This document shows, in pieces, positions 24,001 to 32,931 of a stretch of 64,000 nucleotides of DNA; the stretch's first letter is position 1; every line of letters starts with the position of its first letter. Below the pieces are notes generated by a model, which had not been told where the DNA came from, did not search any database, and worked only from the letters and a program-made list of their open reading frames with translations. Source of the DNA: an uncultured Bacteroidota bacterium (GTDB taxonomy: Bacteria; Bacteroidota; Bacteroidia; Bacteroidales; SZUA-534); the NCBI GenBank assembly GCA_946414435.1, contig CAMKOM010000002.1, forward strand, positions 62,001 through 126,000, in the 5' to 3' direction. The position numbers and the translations under genes were made by a program.

Positions 24001-25359
24001 TCACCCCAGAATCTCTTCCGCCAGCGCTTTCAAATCGGTGCCAGCAAAGTTGCCCGAACTCAGAAACAGCAGAACACAATTCTTGCCGTCAATGGTTTTT
24101 AAATCGTTCAGCATCAGTGCAATGTCGCTATAGGCTTTGAGCCCGTCTTTGGCAAAGGCCTTCTCAACCTGCTCAATGGTAATGCCAGGCAGGCCTTTCA
24201 ACTCAATGGCGTGCGGGTTGAAATAGACGAGCGAGCGGTCGGCCAGGTCCATTGTGCCAGCGTACTGCTCAAGAAAGTTGCTGCTCAGGCTGCTGTAGGT
24301 GTGCAGTTCCATACAGGCCACAATCCGCTTGTCGGGGAACTGCTTGCGCACGGCGGCAATGGTGGCTTTGAGTTTCGACGGCGAGTGGGCGAAATCGGTG
24401 AACGACAGACTCTCTTTGTTGCTGTAAATCAGTTGCAAACGCTTGTCGGCACCTTCGAACGCGGTCATTGCGCGGTAGAAATCGGCTTTTGTGACGCCCA
24501 GTTGCAGGCAGACCTGCATTGCGCCTGCAATGTTCTGCAAGTTGTGCTCTCCAAACACCGACAAGCGGTAACGGTCATCGCCGTCGGTCAGGTAGGTGAC
24601 GCCGTCGGCAATGGCGTAGGGGTGGGTGTTGTAGGGCAGCAGTCGAATGTCGGGGCGGACCTTGGCAGCAATGGCACGCAGGTTCTCATCGCCTTCGAAA
24701 TAGACGAGCGAGCCCTGTGGCTCAATGAGTTGCGCAAACCGCTCGAACTGCCAGACGTAATCGGGGAATGTCTTGAAAACGTTGATATGGTCCCACGCAA
24801 TGCCTGTTATCAGGGCGATATTGGGTTTGTAAAGGTGGAATTTCGGCCGCGGGTCGATAGGCGATGTCAGATACTCATCGCCTTCAAAAACAGCCACTTG
24901 CGCATCGTTGCTCAAACCAACCATCGTGTCGAAACCCTTCACGCGGGCGCCCACCATATAGTCGAACTTTATGCCGACGGTTTTCAGCACGTGCATCACC
25001 ATTGCCGTGGTGGTGGTTTTGCCGTGGCTTCCGCCGATAACCACCCGAGTCTTGTTTTCGGTCTGATTATAAAGGAATTCGGGGTACGAATAGATTTTCA
25101 AACCCAGTTCCTGCGCGCGCAGCAACTCGGGGTTGTCGGCCTTGGCGTGCATTCCCAGAACAACCGCGTCAATGTCGGCTGACAGTTTTTCAGGGAACCA
25201 GCCAGGCTGCTCGGGAAGCAGTCCGCAAGCCGCAAGCCGCGACCGCGACGGCTCAAAAATCTCGTCGTCGGAACCTGTGACGGTTTCGCCTTTTGTGTGC
25301 AGCGCTATGGCCAGGTTGTGCATCGCGCTTCCGCCTATGGCAATGAAATGGTAGTGCAT
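24001..25359 (-). CDS. mpl: UDP-MurNAc:L-Ala-gamma-D-Glu-meso-DAP ligase
   Basis: A 452-residue Mur ligase that re-attaches the recycled tripeptide L-Ala-D-Glu-meso-DAP to UDP-MurNAc. It resembles MurC but has the Mpl-type N-terminus HYHFIAIGGSAMHNLAIALH and SDDEIFEPS. The ATP loop is GGSHGKTTTTAM (around 111), followed by EGDEYLTSP and ALITGIAWDHINVF. The C-terminal domain has FTDFAHSPSKLKAT, equivalent to the DYAHHP substrate loop of MurC. The gene is outside the dcw cluster and appears monocistronic. Its presence, with MurE, indicates recycling of meso-DAP peptidoglycan. Confidence 0.92.
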   Translation of the reverse strand: MHYHFIAIGGSAMHNLAIALHTKGETVTGSDDEIFEPSRSRLAACGLLPEQPGWFPEKLSADIDAVVLGMHAKADNPELLRAQELGLKIYSYPEFLYNQTENKTRVVIGGSHGKTTTTAMVMHVLKTVGIKFDYMVGARVKGFDTMVGLSNDAQVAVFEGDEYLTSPIDPRPKFHLYKPNIALITGIAWDHINVFKTFPDYVWQFERFAQLIEPQGSLVYFEGDENLRAIAAKVRPDIRLLPYNTHPYAIADGVTYLTDGDDRYRLSVFGEHNLQNIAGAMQVCLQLGVTKADFYRAMTAFEGADKRLQLIYSNKESLSFTDFAHSPSKLKATIAAVRKQFPDKRIVACMELHTYSSLSSNFLEQYAGTMDLADRSLVYFNPHAIELKGLPGITIEQVEKAFAKDGLKAYSDIALMLNDLKTIDGKNCVLLFLSSGNFAGTDLKALAEEILG

Positions 25360-25374
25360 ATCGTATGTTTTTTA

Positions 25375-25511
25375 TCGCTTCGCGACTATGTGTGTGTGTC
25401 GCTTCGCGAGAAATTTTAACAAAATCAAAAATAAAATTTTAAGAAAATGATTGATAGAATTTTATGTAAATTTTGAATCAAATTTTCTTAAAATTTCCGC
25501 CCGTCAGGGCG
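25375..25511. repeat. Palindrome-rich spacer between mpl and dnaJ
   Basis: Contains two copies of the small hairpin TCGCTTCGCGA (25375-25385, 25399-25409), a perfect 15-base inverted repeat AAATTTTAAGAAAAT (25434-25448) / ATTTTCTTAAAATTT (25482-25496), and CGCCC-GTCA-GGGCG (25498-25511). The last lies 7 bases past the dnaJ stop codon and could slow transcription, but it lacks a T-run. Confidence 0.7.
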
Positions 25512-25517
25512 CAACCC

Positions 25518-26684
25518 TTAATTGCTAAAGAAGTTTCGCATACGCTCAAAGAAGTTTCGGTCGTTTTTGTCGGGTTTCGGCGTGAAACTGCTTGACTCTT
25601 TGAGTTTTTCAATGATTTTGGCTTCGTCGCGGGTGACGCTCTGCGGTGTCCAGACCTGAATGTTGACCAGCAGGTCGCCGCGGCCGTAGCCGTTAAGCTC
25701 GGGGATTCCCTTTCCACGCAGGCGCAGAATCTTGCCCGATTGCGTGCCCGGGTCGATTTTGATTTTCACCCGACCGTCAACCGTCGGGATTTCGGCTGTG
25801 GTGCCCAGAATGGCATCGGGCATCGAAAGGAACAGACTGTATATCAAGTCGTTACCGTCACGGATAAGTTCAGGATGCTCTTCCTCTTGAATCACAACCA
25901 GCAAATCGCCGTTGATACCGCCGTGGCGTGCCGCGTTGCCTTTTCCGCTGACCGACAGTTGCATACCATCGGCCACGCCCGCAGGAATGTTGAGCGTCAC
26001 AATGTCCTCTTTCTGTACAATTCCCTCGCCGCCGCAGTTGGTGCATCGGCGGGTGATTATGCGTCCGTCGCCGCCGCAATTCGGGCAAACCGACGACTGC
26101 TGCATCTGTCCCAGAATGGTGTTTGTGATACGCGTCACAACGCCCGAGCCGTGGCAGGTTGAGCAGTTGCTGTATGAATTTGAGTCGAAGGCGCCTGTGC
26201 CGTTGCACTTGTCGCAAGCCACATATTTGTTCACCTTTATCTTTTTGGTGACACCGTTGGCAACTTCCGACAGTGTCAGTTTAACCTTCACGCGAAGGTT
26301 GGTGCCTTTGTTCACACGGGTTTGCGGACCGCCTCTGCGGCTTCCGCCGAAACCTCCGCCAAAGAAACTGCCAAAACTTCCGCCACCGAAAATGTCGCCA
26401 AAGTGTGCAAAAATGTCATCCATCGACATTCCGCCGCCGCTGAAGCCGCTAGCGCCGCCCATTCCAGCGTGTCCGTATTGGTCGTAGCGCTGACGTTTCT
26501 GCGGGTCGCTCAGGACCTCGTAGGCCTCGGCCGCCTCCTTGAACTTCTCCTCGGCCGCCTTGTCGCCAGGATTCTTGTCGGGGTGGTATTTTATAGCCTG
26601 CTTGCGGTAAGCCTTCTTGATTTCCTCCGCCGTGGCGGTCTTTGGCACCTCAAGCACTTCGTAATAATCTCGTTTCTCGCTCAT
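25518..26684 (-). CDS. dnaJ: Chaperone DnaJ
   Basis: A 388-residue type I Hsp40. The J domain (1-~70) contains YHPDKNPG with the HPD triad that stimulates DnaK. A Gly/Phe-rich region with repeated GG/GSF motifs spans about 75-130. The zinc domain (about 145-230) has all four repeats: [24 protein letters not shown] and CTNCGGEG. The substrate-binding C-terminal domains follow. The start is the ATG at 26684 ([11 protein letters not shown]); a TTG two codons upstream is less likely. It follows grpE on the same strand after an 86-base gap with an iterated leader. dnaK is not in the window. Confidence 0.95.
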   Translation of the reverse strand: MSEKRDYYEVLEVPKTATAEEIKKAYRKQAIKYHPDKNPGDKAAEEKFKEAAEAYEVLSDPQKRQRYDQYGHAGMGGASGFSGGGMSMDDIFAHFGDIFGGGSFGSFFGGGFGGSRRGGPQTRVNKGTNLRVKVKLTLSEVANGVTKKIKVNKYVACDKCNGTGAFDSNSYSNCSTCHGSGVVTRITNTILGQMQQSSVCPNCGGDGRIITRRCTNCGGEGIVQKEDIVTLNIPAGVADGMQLSVSGKGNAARHGGINGDLLVVIQEEEHPELIRDGNDLIYSLFLSMPDAILGTTAEIPTVDGRVKIKIDPGTQSGKILRLRGKGIPELNGYGRGDLLVNIQVWTPQSVTRDEAKIIEKLKESSSFTPKPDKNDRNFFERMRNFFSN

Positions 26685-26696
26685 AGTCAATTCTTT

Positions 26697-26733
26697 TTAG
26701 GTTTTAGGCACTAGGCATTAGGCACTAGGTAAA
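26697..26733 (-). repeat. Iterated leader before dnaJ
   Basis: In the coding direction the DNA reads CCTAGTGCCTAATGCCTAGT, then GCCTAAAACCTAAAAA, i.e. repeated CCTARYGC/CCTAAAA units directly ahead of the ATG at 26684. Confidence 0.6.
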
Positions 26734-26770
26734 ATGACTGTTGTCATTTGTCTGAAGTCTGTAGTCCGTC

Positions 26771-27361
26771 TTACTCTCCCACCACAACTTTTGCGTAGCG
26801 AATCACCTTTGTATCAATCTTATAGCCTTTCTGAATCACGTCCACAACCTTGCCTTTCAGGTCTTCGGTGGGGGCGGGGATTTTGGTGATTGCCTCGTGT
26901 AGGTCGGTGTCGAAAACCTGATTCATAGCATCGATTTCGACAATGCCCTTGTTCTTTAAAAACTCTTGTATTTTATTGTAAATCAGTACAACGCCTTCGC
27001 GAACAGCATCCACATCAGTTGCTTTCTCCATACTCTGCATTGCGCGCTCAAGGTCGTCGAGCACTGGCAGCATACCCGACAAAGTGTCACCATTGACGGT
27101 TTTCAGCATATCGGAACGCTCCTTCAGAGTGCGTTTGCGGTAGTTGTCGAACTCCGCCGACAGCCTTAGATAGCGGTCTTTCTGCTCCTCAAGTTGCGCT
27201 TTCAACTCCTCAATCTCCTTCTCGCGGGCCTCGTCCTCCTTGCGTTGTTTGCGGTTCTTTTTCGATTTCTTCGAATCGTTGTCAGCATCTTCGGGTTCGG
27301 GTTGCGCGGTCTGCTCCGTCTCAACCTTCACTTCTTTTTCCTCTTGTTCTGTATTCTCCAT
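26771..27361 (-). CDS. grpE: Nucleotide exchange factor GrpE
   Basis: A 196-residue GrpE that releases ADP from DnaK. The first ~45 residues are a highly charged tail (Glu, Lys and Gln). A long coiled coil (about 45-95) follows, then the core with RLSAEFDNYRKRTLKERSDM and VLDDLERAM. The C-terminal beta domain has MNQVFDTDLHEAITKIPAP and GKVVDVIQKGYKIDTKVIR. It is first in a two-gene grpE-dnaJ unit. I do not see a heat-shock-type operator such as CIRCE upstream. Confidence 0.95.
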   Translation of the reverse strand: MENTEQEEKEVKVETEQTAQPEPEDADNDSKKSKKNRKQRKEDEAREKEIEELKAQLEEQKDRYLRLSAEFDNYRKRTLKERSDMLKTVNGDTLSGMLPVLDDLERAMQSMEKATDVDAVREGVVLIYNKIQEFLKNKGIVEIDAMNQVFDTDLHEAITKIPAPTEDLKGKVVDVIQKGYKIDTKVIRYAKVVVGE

Positions 27362-27555
27362 ATCAGTATGATTTATATTGTTTTACATATATTCAATACA
27401 ATTTGGCACTCCCTTGCGGGAATGAACCGACAATGTGCCATACAAAATGCCGACCAAACGGTGTTTTGCGACAAAGTGGCAGAGTGTTTTAATTTTGAAT
27501 TCAGAATGTAGAATTCAGAATTTGGGGCAAAGTAAGCAACGGTTTTTGGGGGTTT

Positions 27556-27645
27556 GCCGAAATTCTCAAAATGTTTTTGGCTGATTATGCCGAAATTCTC
27601 AAAATCTTTTTGGCAGTTTTTGCGGAAATTCTCAAAATGTTTGGG
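27556..27645. repeat. 33-bp tandem repeat, three copies
   Basis: GCCGAAATTCTCAAAATGTT (27556), GCCGAAATTCTCAAAATCTT (27589) and GCGGAAATTCTCAAAATGTT (27622) start 33 bases apart. They lie in the 458-base gap 27362-27819. The rest of that gap holds a text-like AGAATGTAGAATTCAGAATT stretch (about 27494-27520) and a GC-rich segment with the palindrome core at 27703; I see no gene in it. Confidence 0.85.
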
Positions 27646-27702
27646 TTTGAACACAGATTTAACGGATTATTTATGCTGCACCAATACCCGCCGCCTGCGC
27701 AA

Positions 27703-27718
27703 ACGTGGCGCGCCGCGT
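27703..27718. repeat. GC-rich palindrome core shared with 49985
   Basis: ACGTGGCGCGCCGCGT is identical to the reverse complement of 49985-50000. The AGAG/CTCT flanks found at the other two loci are missing here, so this may be a decayed copy of the same element. Confidence 0.55.
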
Positions 27719-27819
27719 ATCTACGTTGGGTGCACCTATTTTAACCCTGCACCGCCACCATTGGCAGGTTTTATATTTTGGCATGGTTTAGTTGTTACAT
27801 TTCTAATGACCGTAAAAAA

Positions 27820-28800
27820 TCATTCTTTAATGTCTGTATTCCATAATGACTTTCTCCATCTTTCAATGTCCTTAAGTCGGCTTCGGTGGATATAACCTTG
27901 CTTTTTAACTACAGAATGAATACTTTGGAAAGGTTCTTCTACTACCGATACTTCAAACCACTTTGCATCAGGCTCGCCATATACTTCTATGTACGATGAA
28001 TCTTTTACTTGATAGAGTATCTCAGATTTAATATCGGGTAATTTGCGCACATTAGCAAAACCATCATTATCTTGGACACGACCATAATACAAATAAATAC
28101 CTGTTTGTATTTCAGTTTCCGAAAAATAACCATTAGGCAAAAGTTTTACAGTTTTGCGGTGGGTATAACGGGCATCCGTGGGACGCTCGTCATCCATTTC
28201 AATCCGCCCGTAATTTTCAAAAACAACAAAGGAATAATCTTTCAAGAAATTACACTTCGCTTTATCACTTTCTGTTTCGTATGCAGATATCATCTGCTGC
28301 GTGCTTTTTTTGAACGTGTATAATTGCCGACTTCCCCAACCTTCTGCTCTGGTCTTGTTCTTTTCTGACAAACTACACAAAACAATCATTATAATATCAT
28401 CGGACACATTCATTTTTCCAACAGCATACACATCATTATATCCTCCTATCTTTTCATAATGAATATAATCTCCATCTATATCTATAATATGTGGTGGCGG
28501 TGTCATATAATCATAATCTGCAGACTTTATCTCGTTTCGAATATGATTATATACGTTTTTAGGTCCGTTTTGCGGCTCTTCATACCAAATATTACGCCTT
28601 ATTTGTTCATAAGGAATTTCTTTACACGTATTTGCTATTATAGAATCATCTAAGGTTGCTTCCTGCATTTGGTCCCAAGTAATTGTTGGAAACAATTCCA
28701 AGAACTTTTCAAACTCAATCTTCATTTGAGTTTGCGCCTGTATTTTGTTTGCACAAACAAGCGTAGCCGCCAACAATAATAATCTATACAATCGTGTCAT
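27820..28800 (-). CDS. Exported protein with a C-terminal SH3-like domain
   Basis: A 326-residue protein with a signal peptide (MTRLYRLLLLAATLVCANKI, cut near QAQ). Residues ~25-230 match no family I know; they are Tyr/Asp-rich without obvious catalytic motifs. Residues ~235-315 look like a bacterial SH3 domain: YYGRVQDNDGFANVRKLPD, then SEILYQVKDSSYIEVYGE, KWFEVSVV and GYIHRSRLKDI. Such domains in exported proteins usually bind peptidoglycan or other envelope partners. It stands alone, with a minus-strand TATCTTTG box (28839-28846) 39 bases upstream of the ATG. Base composition is more AT-rich than its neighbours, which could indicate acquisition. Confidence 0.75.
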   Translation of the reverse strand: MTRLYRLLLLAATLVCANKIQAQTQMKIEFEKFLELFPTITWDQMQEATLDDSIIANTCKEIPYEQIRRNIWYEEPQNGPKNVYNHIRNEIKSADYDYMTPPPHIIDIDGDYIHYEKIGGYNDVYAVGKMNVSDDIIMIVLCSLSEKNKTRAEGWGSRQLYTFKKSTQQMISAYETESDKAKCNFLKDYSFVVFENYGRIEMDDERPTDARYTHRKTVKLLPNGYFSETEIQTGIYLYYGRVQDNDGFANVRKLPDIKSEILYQVKDSSYIEVYGEPDAKWFEVSVVEEPFQSIHSVVKKQGYIHRSRLKDIERWRKSLWNTDIKE

Positions 28801-28908
28801 AATCTATAAGTTATAGAAAAGGTGCTTTTTTGTTTTCCCAAAGATAAAAACAAAATCAACAGCAACAGCGCCGCTAATACATAAATACGAAAAGCCAGAA
28901 CGGAATGG

Positions 28909-30600
28909 CTATTCTTCCTCCAACTTCCGCATCTCGGCCTTTACAAAATCCATCAGCTCGGCAATGTAATCGGTTGTGAAGCAGAATTTTATGCCGGCAG
29001 CTTCGTAGATTTCGGGAATTGAGCGGCTGTAGCCAAGGCGCAGCGCGCGTTTGTAGTCGGCAATGGCCTGCTGCGGGTTCTCGGTGTGGCGTTTCCAAAT
29101 GCTTATGGCGCCAAGTTGGGCAAAGCCGTATTCAATGTAGTAGAAGGGCAGTTCAAAAATGTGCAACTGTCTCTGCCAGCGGTTGTTATAGGCGTCTTCG
29201 TAACCCGAGTAATCGACCACGCGGCTGCCGAACTCGGCCATAATATCGCGCCAGGCGGCGGTGCGCTGTTCGGCTGTATTTCCTTTATTCTCATACAGAT
29301 AGTGCTGGAACTTGTCGACTGCGGCAATCCACGGCAGGCCCATCACAACATCTTCCAACTGATTGATTTTGGCTATTTTGAGTTCGCGCTCGTTGTTGAA
29401 AAAATGGTGCCATTGCGACATCGAAATCAGCTCCATACTCATACTGGCCAGCTCGGCAACTTCGGCGGGCGTGTCTTTGAAGTGCACAAGCGGCTGGTCG
29501 GCGGTCAGAAAGGCGTGAACGGCGTGGCCGCCTTCGTGCATCAGCGTCACCATATCGTGCAGATTACCAGTGGTGTTGGCGAAAATGAAGGCGGTGTTGC
29601 TGCGGTAGAGCGGATAGTTGTAGCCGCCGGGCGCCTTGCCCACGCGCGACTCTAGGTCGAGACGGCCCATCCGAGACATTGCGCTCATTATCATCCCCAG
29701 TTCGGGGTCGATATCGCGGAAGCAGAGAGCGGTTTTGCGCACCAGGTCGGCAGTCGATTCAAAGGGCTTAAGGTGTGTGCCCACGGGCAGGTCGACGGCC
29801 AAATCGTAGGGGCGCAGCACGTCAAGGCCCATCAGCTGGCGGCGGCGCTCGTTCATCTCATCGACAAGCGGCACCACCACTTCGGCCACCGAACGGTGGA
29901 AATCGCGGCAGTCGGCGGCGGTGTAGTCGAAGCGGCCGAGCTGGCGGAAACGGAAGTCGGTGTAGCACTGGAATCCGGCGTTGGCGGCAATTTTGTTGCG
30001 CAGGCCCATCAGTTTCTCCATCAGTTTGTCGATAGCGGGCTTGTCGGCCAGGCGGCGGGCTATCATCTTCTCGTACACCTGTTTGCGCACGTCGCGGCTG
30101 GCGGTTTTCATATAGTTCGACGCCTGCTGCATTGTCATTTGGCGGCCGTCAACGTCAACGGTCATTTTTGCGCTGATAGCGCCAAACTCCTGCTCAGCCT
30201 GCTGCAGTTCGGCCTCAAGGGGCACGTTCTCCTCGCGGAATAGCTCGTTGCTGTTGCGAATGGCGCGCACCATTGTGAAAAGTTTGGCTTTGTCGATATG
30301 AAGTTGCACGTCGGGCGTCAGAAAACGCTTCTCCAATTTATTGGAAATCAGTGTAATCTCCGGCTCAATTTCGGTCACAAACGTGTCGAAGGCGGCTTTG
30401 GCGGCGGCGTCTTCGGTGTTGCAACTGTTTTTAATGTATCGCCAGGCGAAATCTTCTTCCACAAAACTGTCGATTTCGCTCCAGTCGAGCAGCCACTGCC
30501 ACACATCGCTGTTGGTTTTCAGCGGACGCTCAAGCAGTTCGTCGTAGTAGGGTTTCAGGTCGGCGAATGAGTTTATTGTCAGATTATCAGAGATTTTCAT
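28909..30600 (-). CDS. M3 family oligoendopeptidase
   Basis: A 563-residue zinc metallopeptidase of the M3B (PepF-like) group, cytoplasmic since no signal peptide is present. The catalytic HExxH is in LMHEGGHAVHAFL (roughly residues 350-356), followed by the third ligand region AELASMSMELIS. N-terminal helices cover residues 1-330, as in the family. Such enzymes cut peptides of about 6-20 residues. The length is typical. In the coding direction the gene is followed 109 bases later by the 27820-28800 gene. An iterated CTAACAC leader lies directly upstream of its start. Confidence 0.9.
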   Translation of the reverse strand: MKISDNLTINSFADLKPYYDELLERPLKTNSDVWQWLLDWSEIDSFVEEDFAWRYIKNSCNTEDAAAKAAFDTFVTEIEPEITLISNKLEKRFLTPDVQLHIDKAKLFTMVRAIRNSNELFREENVPLEAELQQAEQEFGAISAKMTVDVDGRQMTMQQASNYMKTASRDVRKQVYEKMIARRLADKPAIDKLMEKLMGLRNKIAANAGFQCYTDFRFRQLGRFDYTAADCRDFHRSVAEVVVPLVDEMNERRRQLMGLDVLRPYDLAVDLPVGTHLKPFESTADLVRKTALCFRDIDPELGMIMSAMSRMGRLDLESRVGKAPGGYNYPLYRSNTAFIFANTTGNLHDMVTLMHEGGHAVHAFLTADQPLVHFKDTPAEVAELASMSMELISMSQWHHFFNNERELKIAKINQLEDVVMGLPWIAAVDKFQHYLYENKGNTAEQRTAAWRDIMAEFGSRVVDYSGYEDAYNNRWQRQLHIFELPFYYIEYGFAQLGAISIWKRHTENPQQAIADYKRALRLGYSRSIPEIYEAAGIKFCFTTDYIAELMDFVKAEMRKLEEE

Positions 30601-30609
30601 TGTGATTGT

Positions 30610-30645
30610 GGTGTTAGGTGTTGAGTGTTAGGTGTTAGGTGTTGG
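30610..30645 (-). repeat. Iterated leader before the M3 peptidase gene
   Basis: In the coding direction the DNA reads CCAACACCTAACACCTAACA followed by CTCAACACCTAACACC, five or so copies of a CTAACAC-like heptamer, ending ten bases before the ATG at 30600. Confidence 0.7.
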
Positions 30646-30672
30646 GGTTATTTGCAGTCTGTTGTCCGTTGT

Positions 30673-32166
30673 CTATTCTACTATTCCCATTTTGCGGTAA
30701 GTTTCCTCAAGTGCCTCGTTGTTGTCGGTGATAACCAGAAGTTTGTCGCCGGCCATAAGCTGGGTGCTGCCAGTGGGCACAAAGAACGTGTCGCCGCGGC
30801 GGACCATAATCACCAGCGTTTTTTCGGGCATACCCAAATCCATCAGGCGCGAGCCGTTGCTTAAAATGCTGTCGGTTAGCAGGATTTCGGACGTTGCCGA
30901 TTTAATCTCTTCGGGGAAATCAATGTCGAAATTCTTGGGTTTGAGTGTGTTGTCGGGCTTTTCGGCCACCTTAAGCCGCTTGGCCACAAACGGCAGCGTG
31001 GTGCCCTGCAGAATGAGCGACACCAGCGTGCAGAAGAATACCAGATTGAAAATCAGGCGTGCGTGCGGCACATCGTTGGCCAGAGTGAGAATGGCGAAAA
31101 TGATTGGCACCGCGCCGCGCAGACCAACCCACGACACGAAAACCTTGTCGCGGAACTGGAATTTGCGGAACGGCATCAGCGACAGAAAAACGCTGACGGG
31201 CCGCGTAACGAACATCATTGCCACGCTGATAAGCAGCCCTGGAACGATAATCGGCTCTAATTCAGACGGATTGACAAGCAAGCCGAGCGTCAGGAACAGG
31301 CAGAGCTGGCTCAACCACGAAAGGCCGTCGAAGAAATTTGACGTTGAGCGCTTGTGCACAAACCGCGAGTTGCCAATGACCAAACCGCCCACATACACAG
31401 CCAGATAGCTGTTGCCGTTAAGGTAGTAGGTCGACGAGAAAATAAAAATGCAGAACGTGAGCACCAGAATGGGGTAGAGCGTGGCGTTTTCCATTTTCAG
31501 CCGGTTGATAACGATAACCAACAGAGAACCAAGCAGGTAGCCAACGGCGCCGCCAATCACCAGCTGCATCAGCACCGACACAAAAGCCATCAGGTACGAC
31601 GGTTCGGCGTCAGAATTTATCAAACCTATCAGCGTGATTGTCAGCACGTAAGCCATCGGGTCGTTGCTGCCGCTCTCAAGTTCGAGCGTGGGGCGCAGGT
31701 TGTGTTTCAGCAGAAGACCTTTCGAGCGCAGAATGGAAAACACTGACGCTGAATCGGTTGACGATATTGTGGCGGCCAGCAGCATCGCGGTAAGCACGCC
31801 AATGCCCACCGATTTCATTGTGAGCCCCAGAATCAGCCACGCGGCAAAACCCGTGAGAATGGCCGTGAGCAGCACCCCGACGGTGGCCAGCACAATTCCC
31901 GGCGCAATAACGGGCCGAATGTCGTTGATTTTGGTGTCCATTCCGCCCGAAAACAATATGATACATAGAGTTACGGTGCCAATGGTCTGCGCCAGATTGT
32001 AGTTGTCGAACTTGATTCCCAGGCCATCGCTGCCAAAGAGCATTCCCACGCCCAGAAACAGAAGAAGAATGGGCACGCCGAACTTACTGCTGGCTTTCCC
32101 CACCAGAATGCTCACAAAAAACAATATCGAAACCACCAAAAGCAGCAGTTCTATCTGTATTTCCAT
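30673..32166 (-). CDS. Potassium/proton antiporter (CPA1 type)
   Basis: A 497-residue inner-membrane antiporter resembling CvrA/NhaP2. About 12-13 hydrophobic segments occupy residues 1-390, including the Na+/H+-exchanger motif region TISSTDSASVFSIL with an acidic residue and ELESGSNDPMAYVL, the typical ND pair of CPA antiporters. The C-terminal ~75 residues are a TrkA_C/RCK-type regulatory domain (DLGMPEKTLVIMVRRGDTFF, then GSTQLMAGDKLLVI). It probably exports K+ or Na+ in exchange for protons. A strong promoter precedes it. Confidence 0.88.
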   Translation of the reverse strand: MEIQIELLLLVVSILFFVSILVGKASSKFGVPILLLFLGVGMLFGSDGLGIKFDNYNLAQTIGTVTLCIILFSGGMDTKINDIRPVIAPGIVLATVGVLLTAILTGFAAWLILGLTMKSVGIGVLTAMLLAATISSTDSASVFSILRSKGLLLKHNLRPTLELESGSNDPMAYVLTITLIGLINSDAEPSYLMAFVSVLMQLVIGGAVGYLLGSLLVIVINRLKMENATLYPILVLTFCIFIFSSTYYLNGNSYLAVYVGGLVIGNSRFVHKRSTSNFFDGLSWLSQLCLFLTLGLLVNPSELEPIIVPGLLISVAMMFVTRPVSVFLSLMPFRKFQFRDKVFVSWVGLRGAVPIIFAILTLANDVPHARLIFNLVFFCTLVSLILQGTTLPFVAKRLKVAEKPDNTLKPKNFDIDFPEEIKSATSEILLTDSILSNGSRLMDLGMPEKTLVIMVRRGDTFFVPTGSTQLMAGDKLLVITDNNEALEETYRKMGIVE

Positions 32167-32215
32167 TGCTCACAAAATTGTGTCCCGCCAAGGCCGGACC
32201 TTGTTTATTGTTGCG

Positions 32216-32248
32216 CAAAGTTAACGGAATAAAGGTGGGTTGGACAAA
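32216..32248 (-). promoter_or_regulatory. Promoter of the antiporter gene
   Basis: On the minus strand TTTG (32245-32248) and TAACTTTG (32216-32223) are 21 bases apart, matching the Bacteroidota -33/-7 consensus. The -7 box lies 50 bases upstream of the ATG at 32166. Confidence 0.65.
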
Positions 32249-32274
32249 AAGTTTTTGGGCATTTTTTGCGGTTT

Positions 32275-32811
32275 TCAAAAAGATTTGTCCTGCTCATACA
32301 AATCGTATATGCCATTGTCGTCATTGTCGCCAATCAGCTCACCCAATGTGAAATAGAGAAGTCCGCCCAAAAGAAGCATTGAAGCGTTTTTGATTTTTTC
32401 GCCATCGCGGTGTTTTTTGCCATCGTCAACAAACGACGATTCAAGGTCGTTCCGTTGCGATTCAGCAAGTTGTTTCCGTTCGCGCACCGCGTTTGAAATT
32501 GTTGGTACGCTCAAGGCGAATTGCGTGCAGGTGGGGGCGTTCGGTTTCTTCGGTTCGCTGGCGCGGATGTCGGCATCGGCGCTGAAGTGAAGTTTTACCG
32601 GTTCGGTGCAGATTCTGAAGTCCGCATTGTTGAGTATCAAGCAGTTGTGCGTTTTCGCGGAAGCGTCAGCAAAATTTGGAAGCTCAATGCCGTCAAACAC
32701 AGCCTTTATGGCTTTTTCGTTGCCGGTATGTGCAAATCCGCTAATCGCTGCAAGCATAAAAGCGGATAAGCAAATAGCTGTCTTGTAATATTTTAGCATT
32801 GAGTGCGCCAT
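32275..32811 (-). CDS. Hypothetical exported protein
   Basis: A 178-residue protein I do not recognise. It has an N-terminal signal peptide or anchor (YYKTAICLSAFMLAAISGFA). The middle is rich in Asn, Ala and Lys and has three cysteines (HNCLIL, FRICTE, APTCTQ). A second hydrophobic stretch (NASMLLLGGLLYFTLGELI, about 143-161) may be a membrane segment, followed by the acidic tail GDNDDNGIYDLYEQDKSF. Two start codons are possible: ATG at 32811 (used here) and ATG at 32799, the latter giving a more standard signal peptide. No clear promoter or partner genes are visible. Confidence 0.6.
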   Translation of the reverse strand: MAHSMLKYYKTAICLSAFMLAAISGFAHTGNEKAIKAVFDGIELPNFADASAKTHNCLILNNADFRICTEPVKLHFSADADIRASEPKKPNAPTCTQFALSVPTISNAVRERKQLAESQRNDLESSFVDDGKKHRDGEKIKNASMLLLGGLLYFTLGELIGDNDDNGIYDLYEQDKSF

Positions 32812-32872
32812 TTGAATTGGAATATCAACACTTATAAGACAATCTTCGGGGCGGATACCCTACTTTTTTTTG

Positions 32873-32905
32873 AAAAAAAAGCCCCGTCAGCAGAACTGGC
32901 GGGGC
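32873..32905 (-). terminator. Rho-independent terminator after lpxD
   Basis: On the minus strand GCCCCGCCAG and GCTGACGGGGC form a long stem with a small internal mismatch, followed by eight T residues. It lies ~27 bases beyond the lpxD stop. Confidence 0.85.
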
Positions 32906-32931
32906 GTAATGACGCTAATTGTTCTCAATTA

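Noticed and set aside
27554-27895. Short frame reading MPKFSKCFWLIMPKFSK-like repeats
   Set aside because: The repeated peptide is only the translation of the 33-bp intergenic array; there is no promoter and it runs into the 3' end of the opposite gene.
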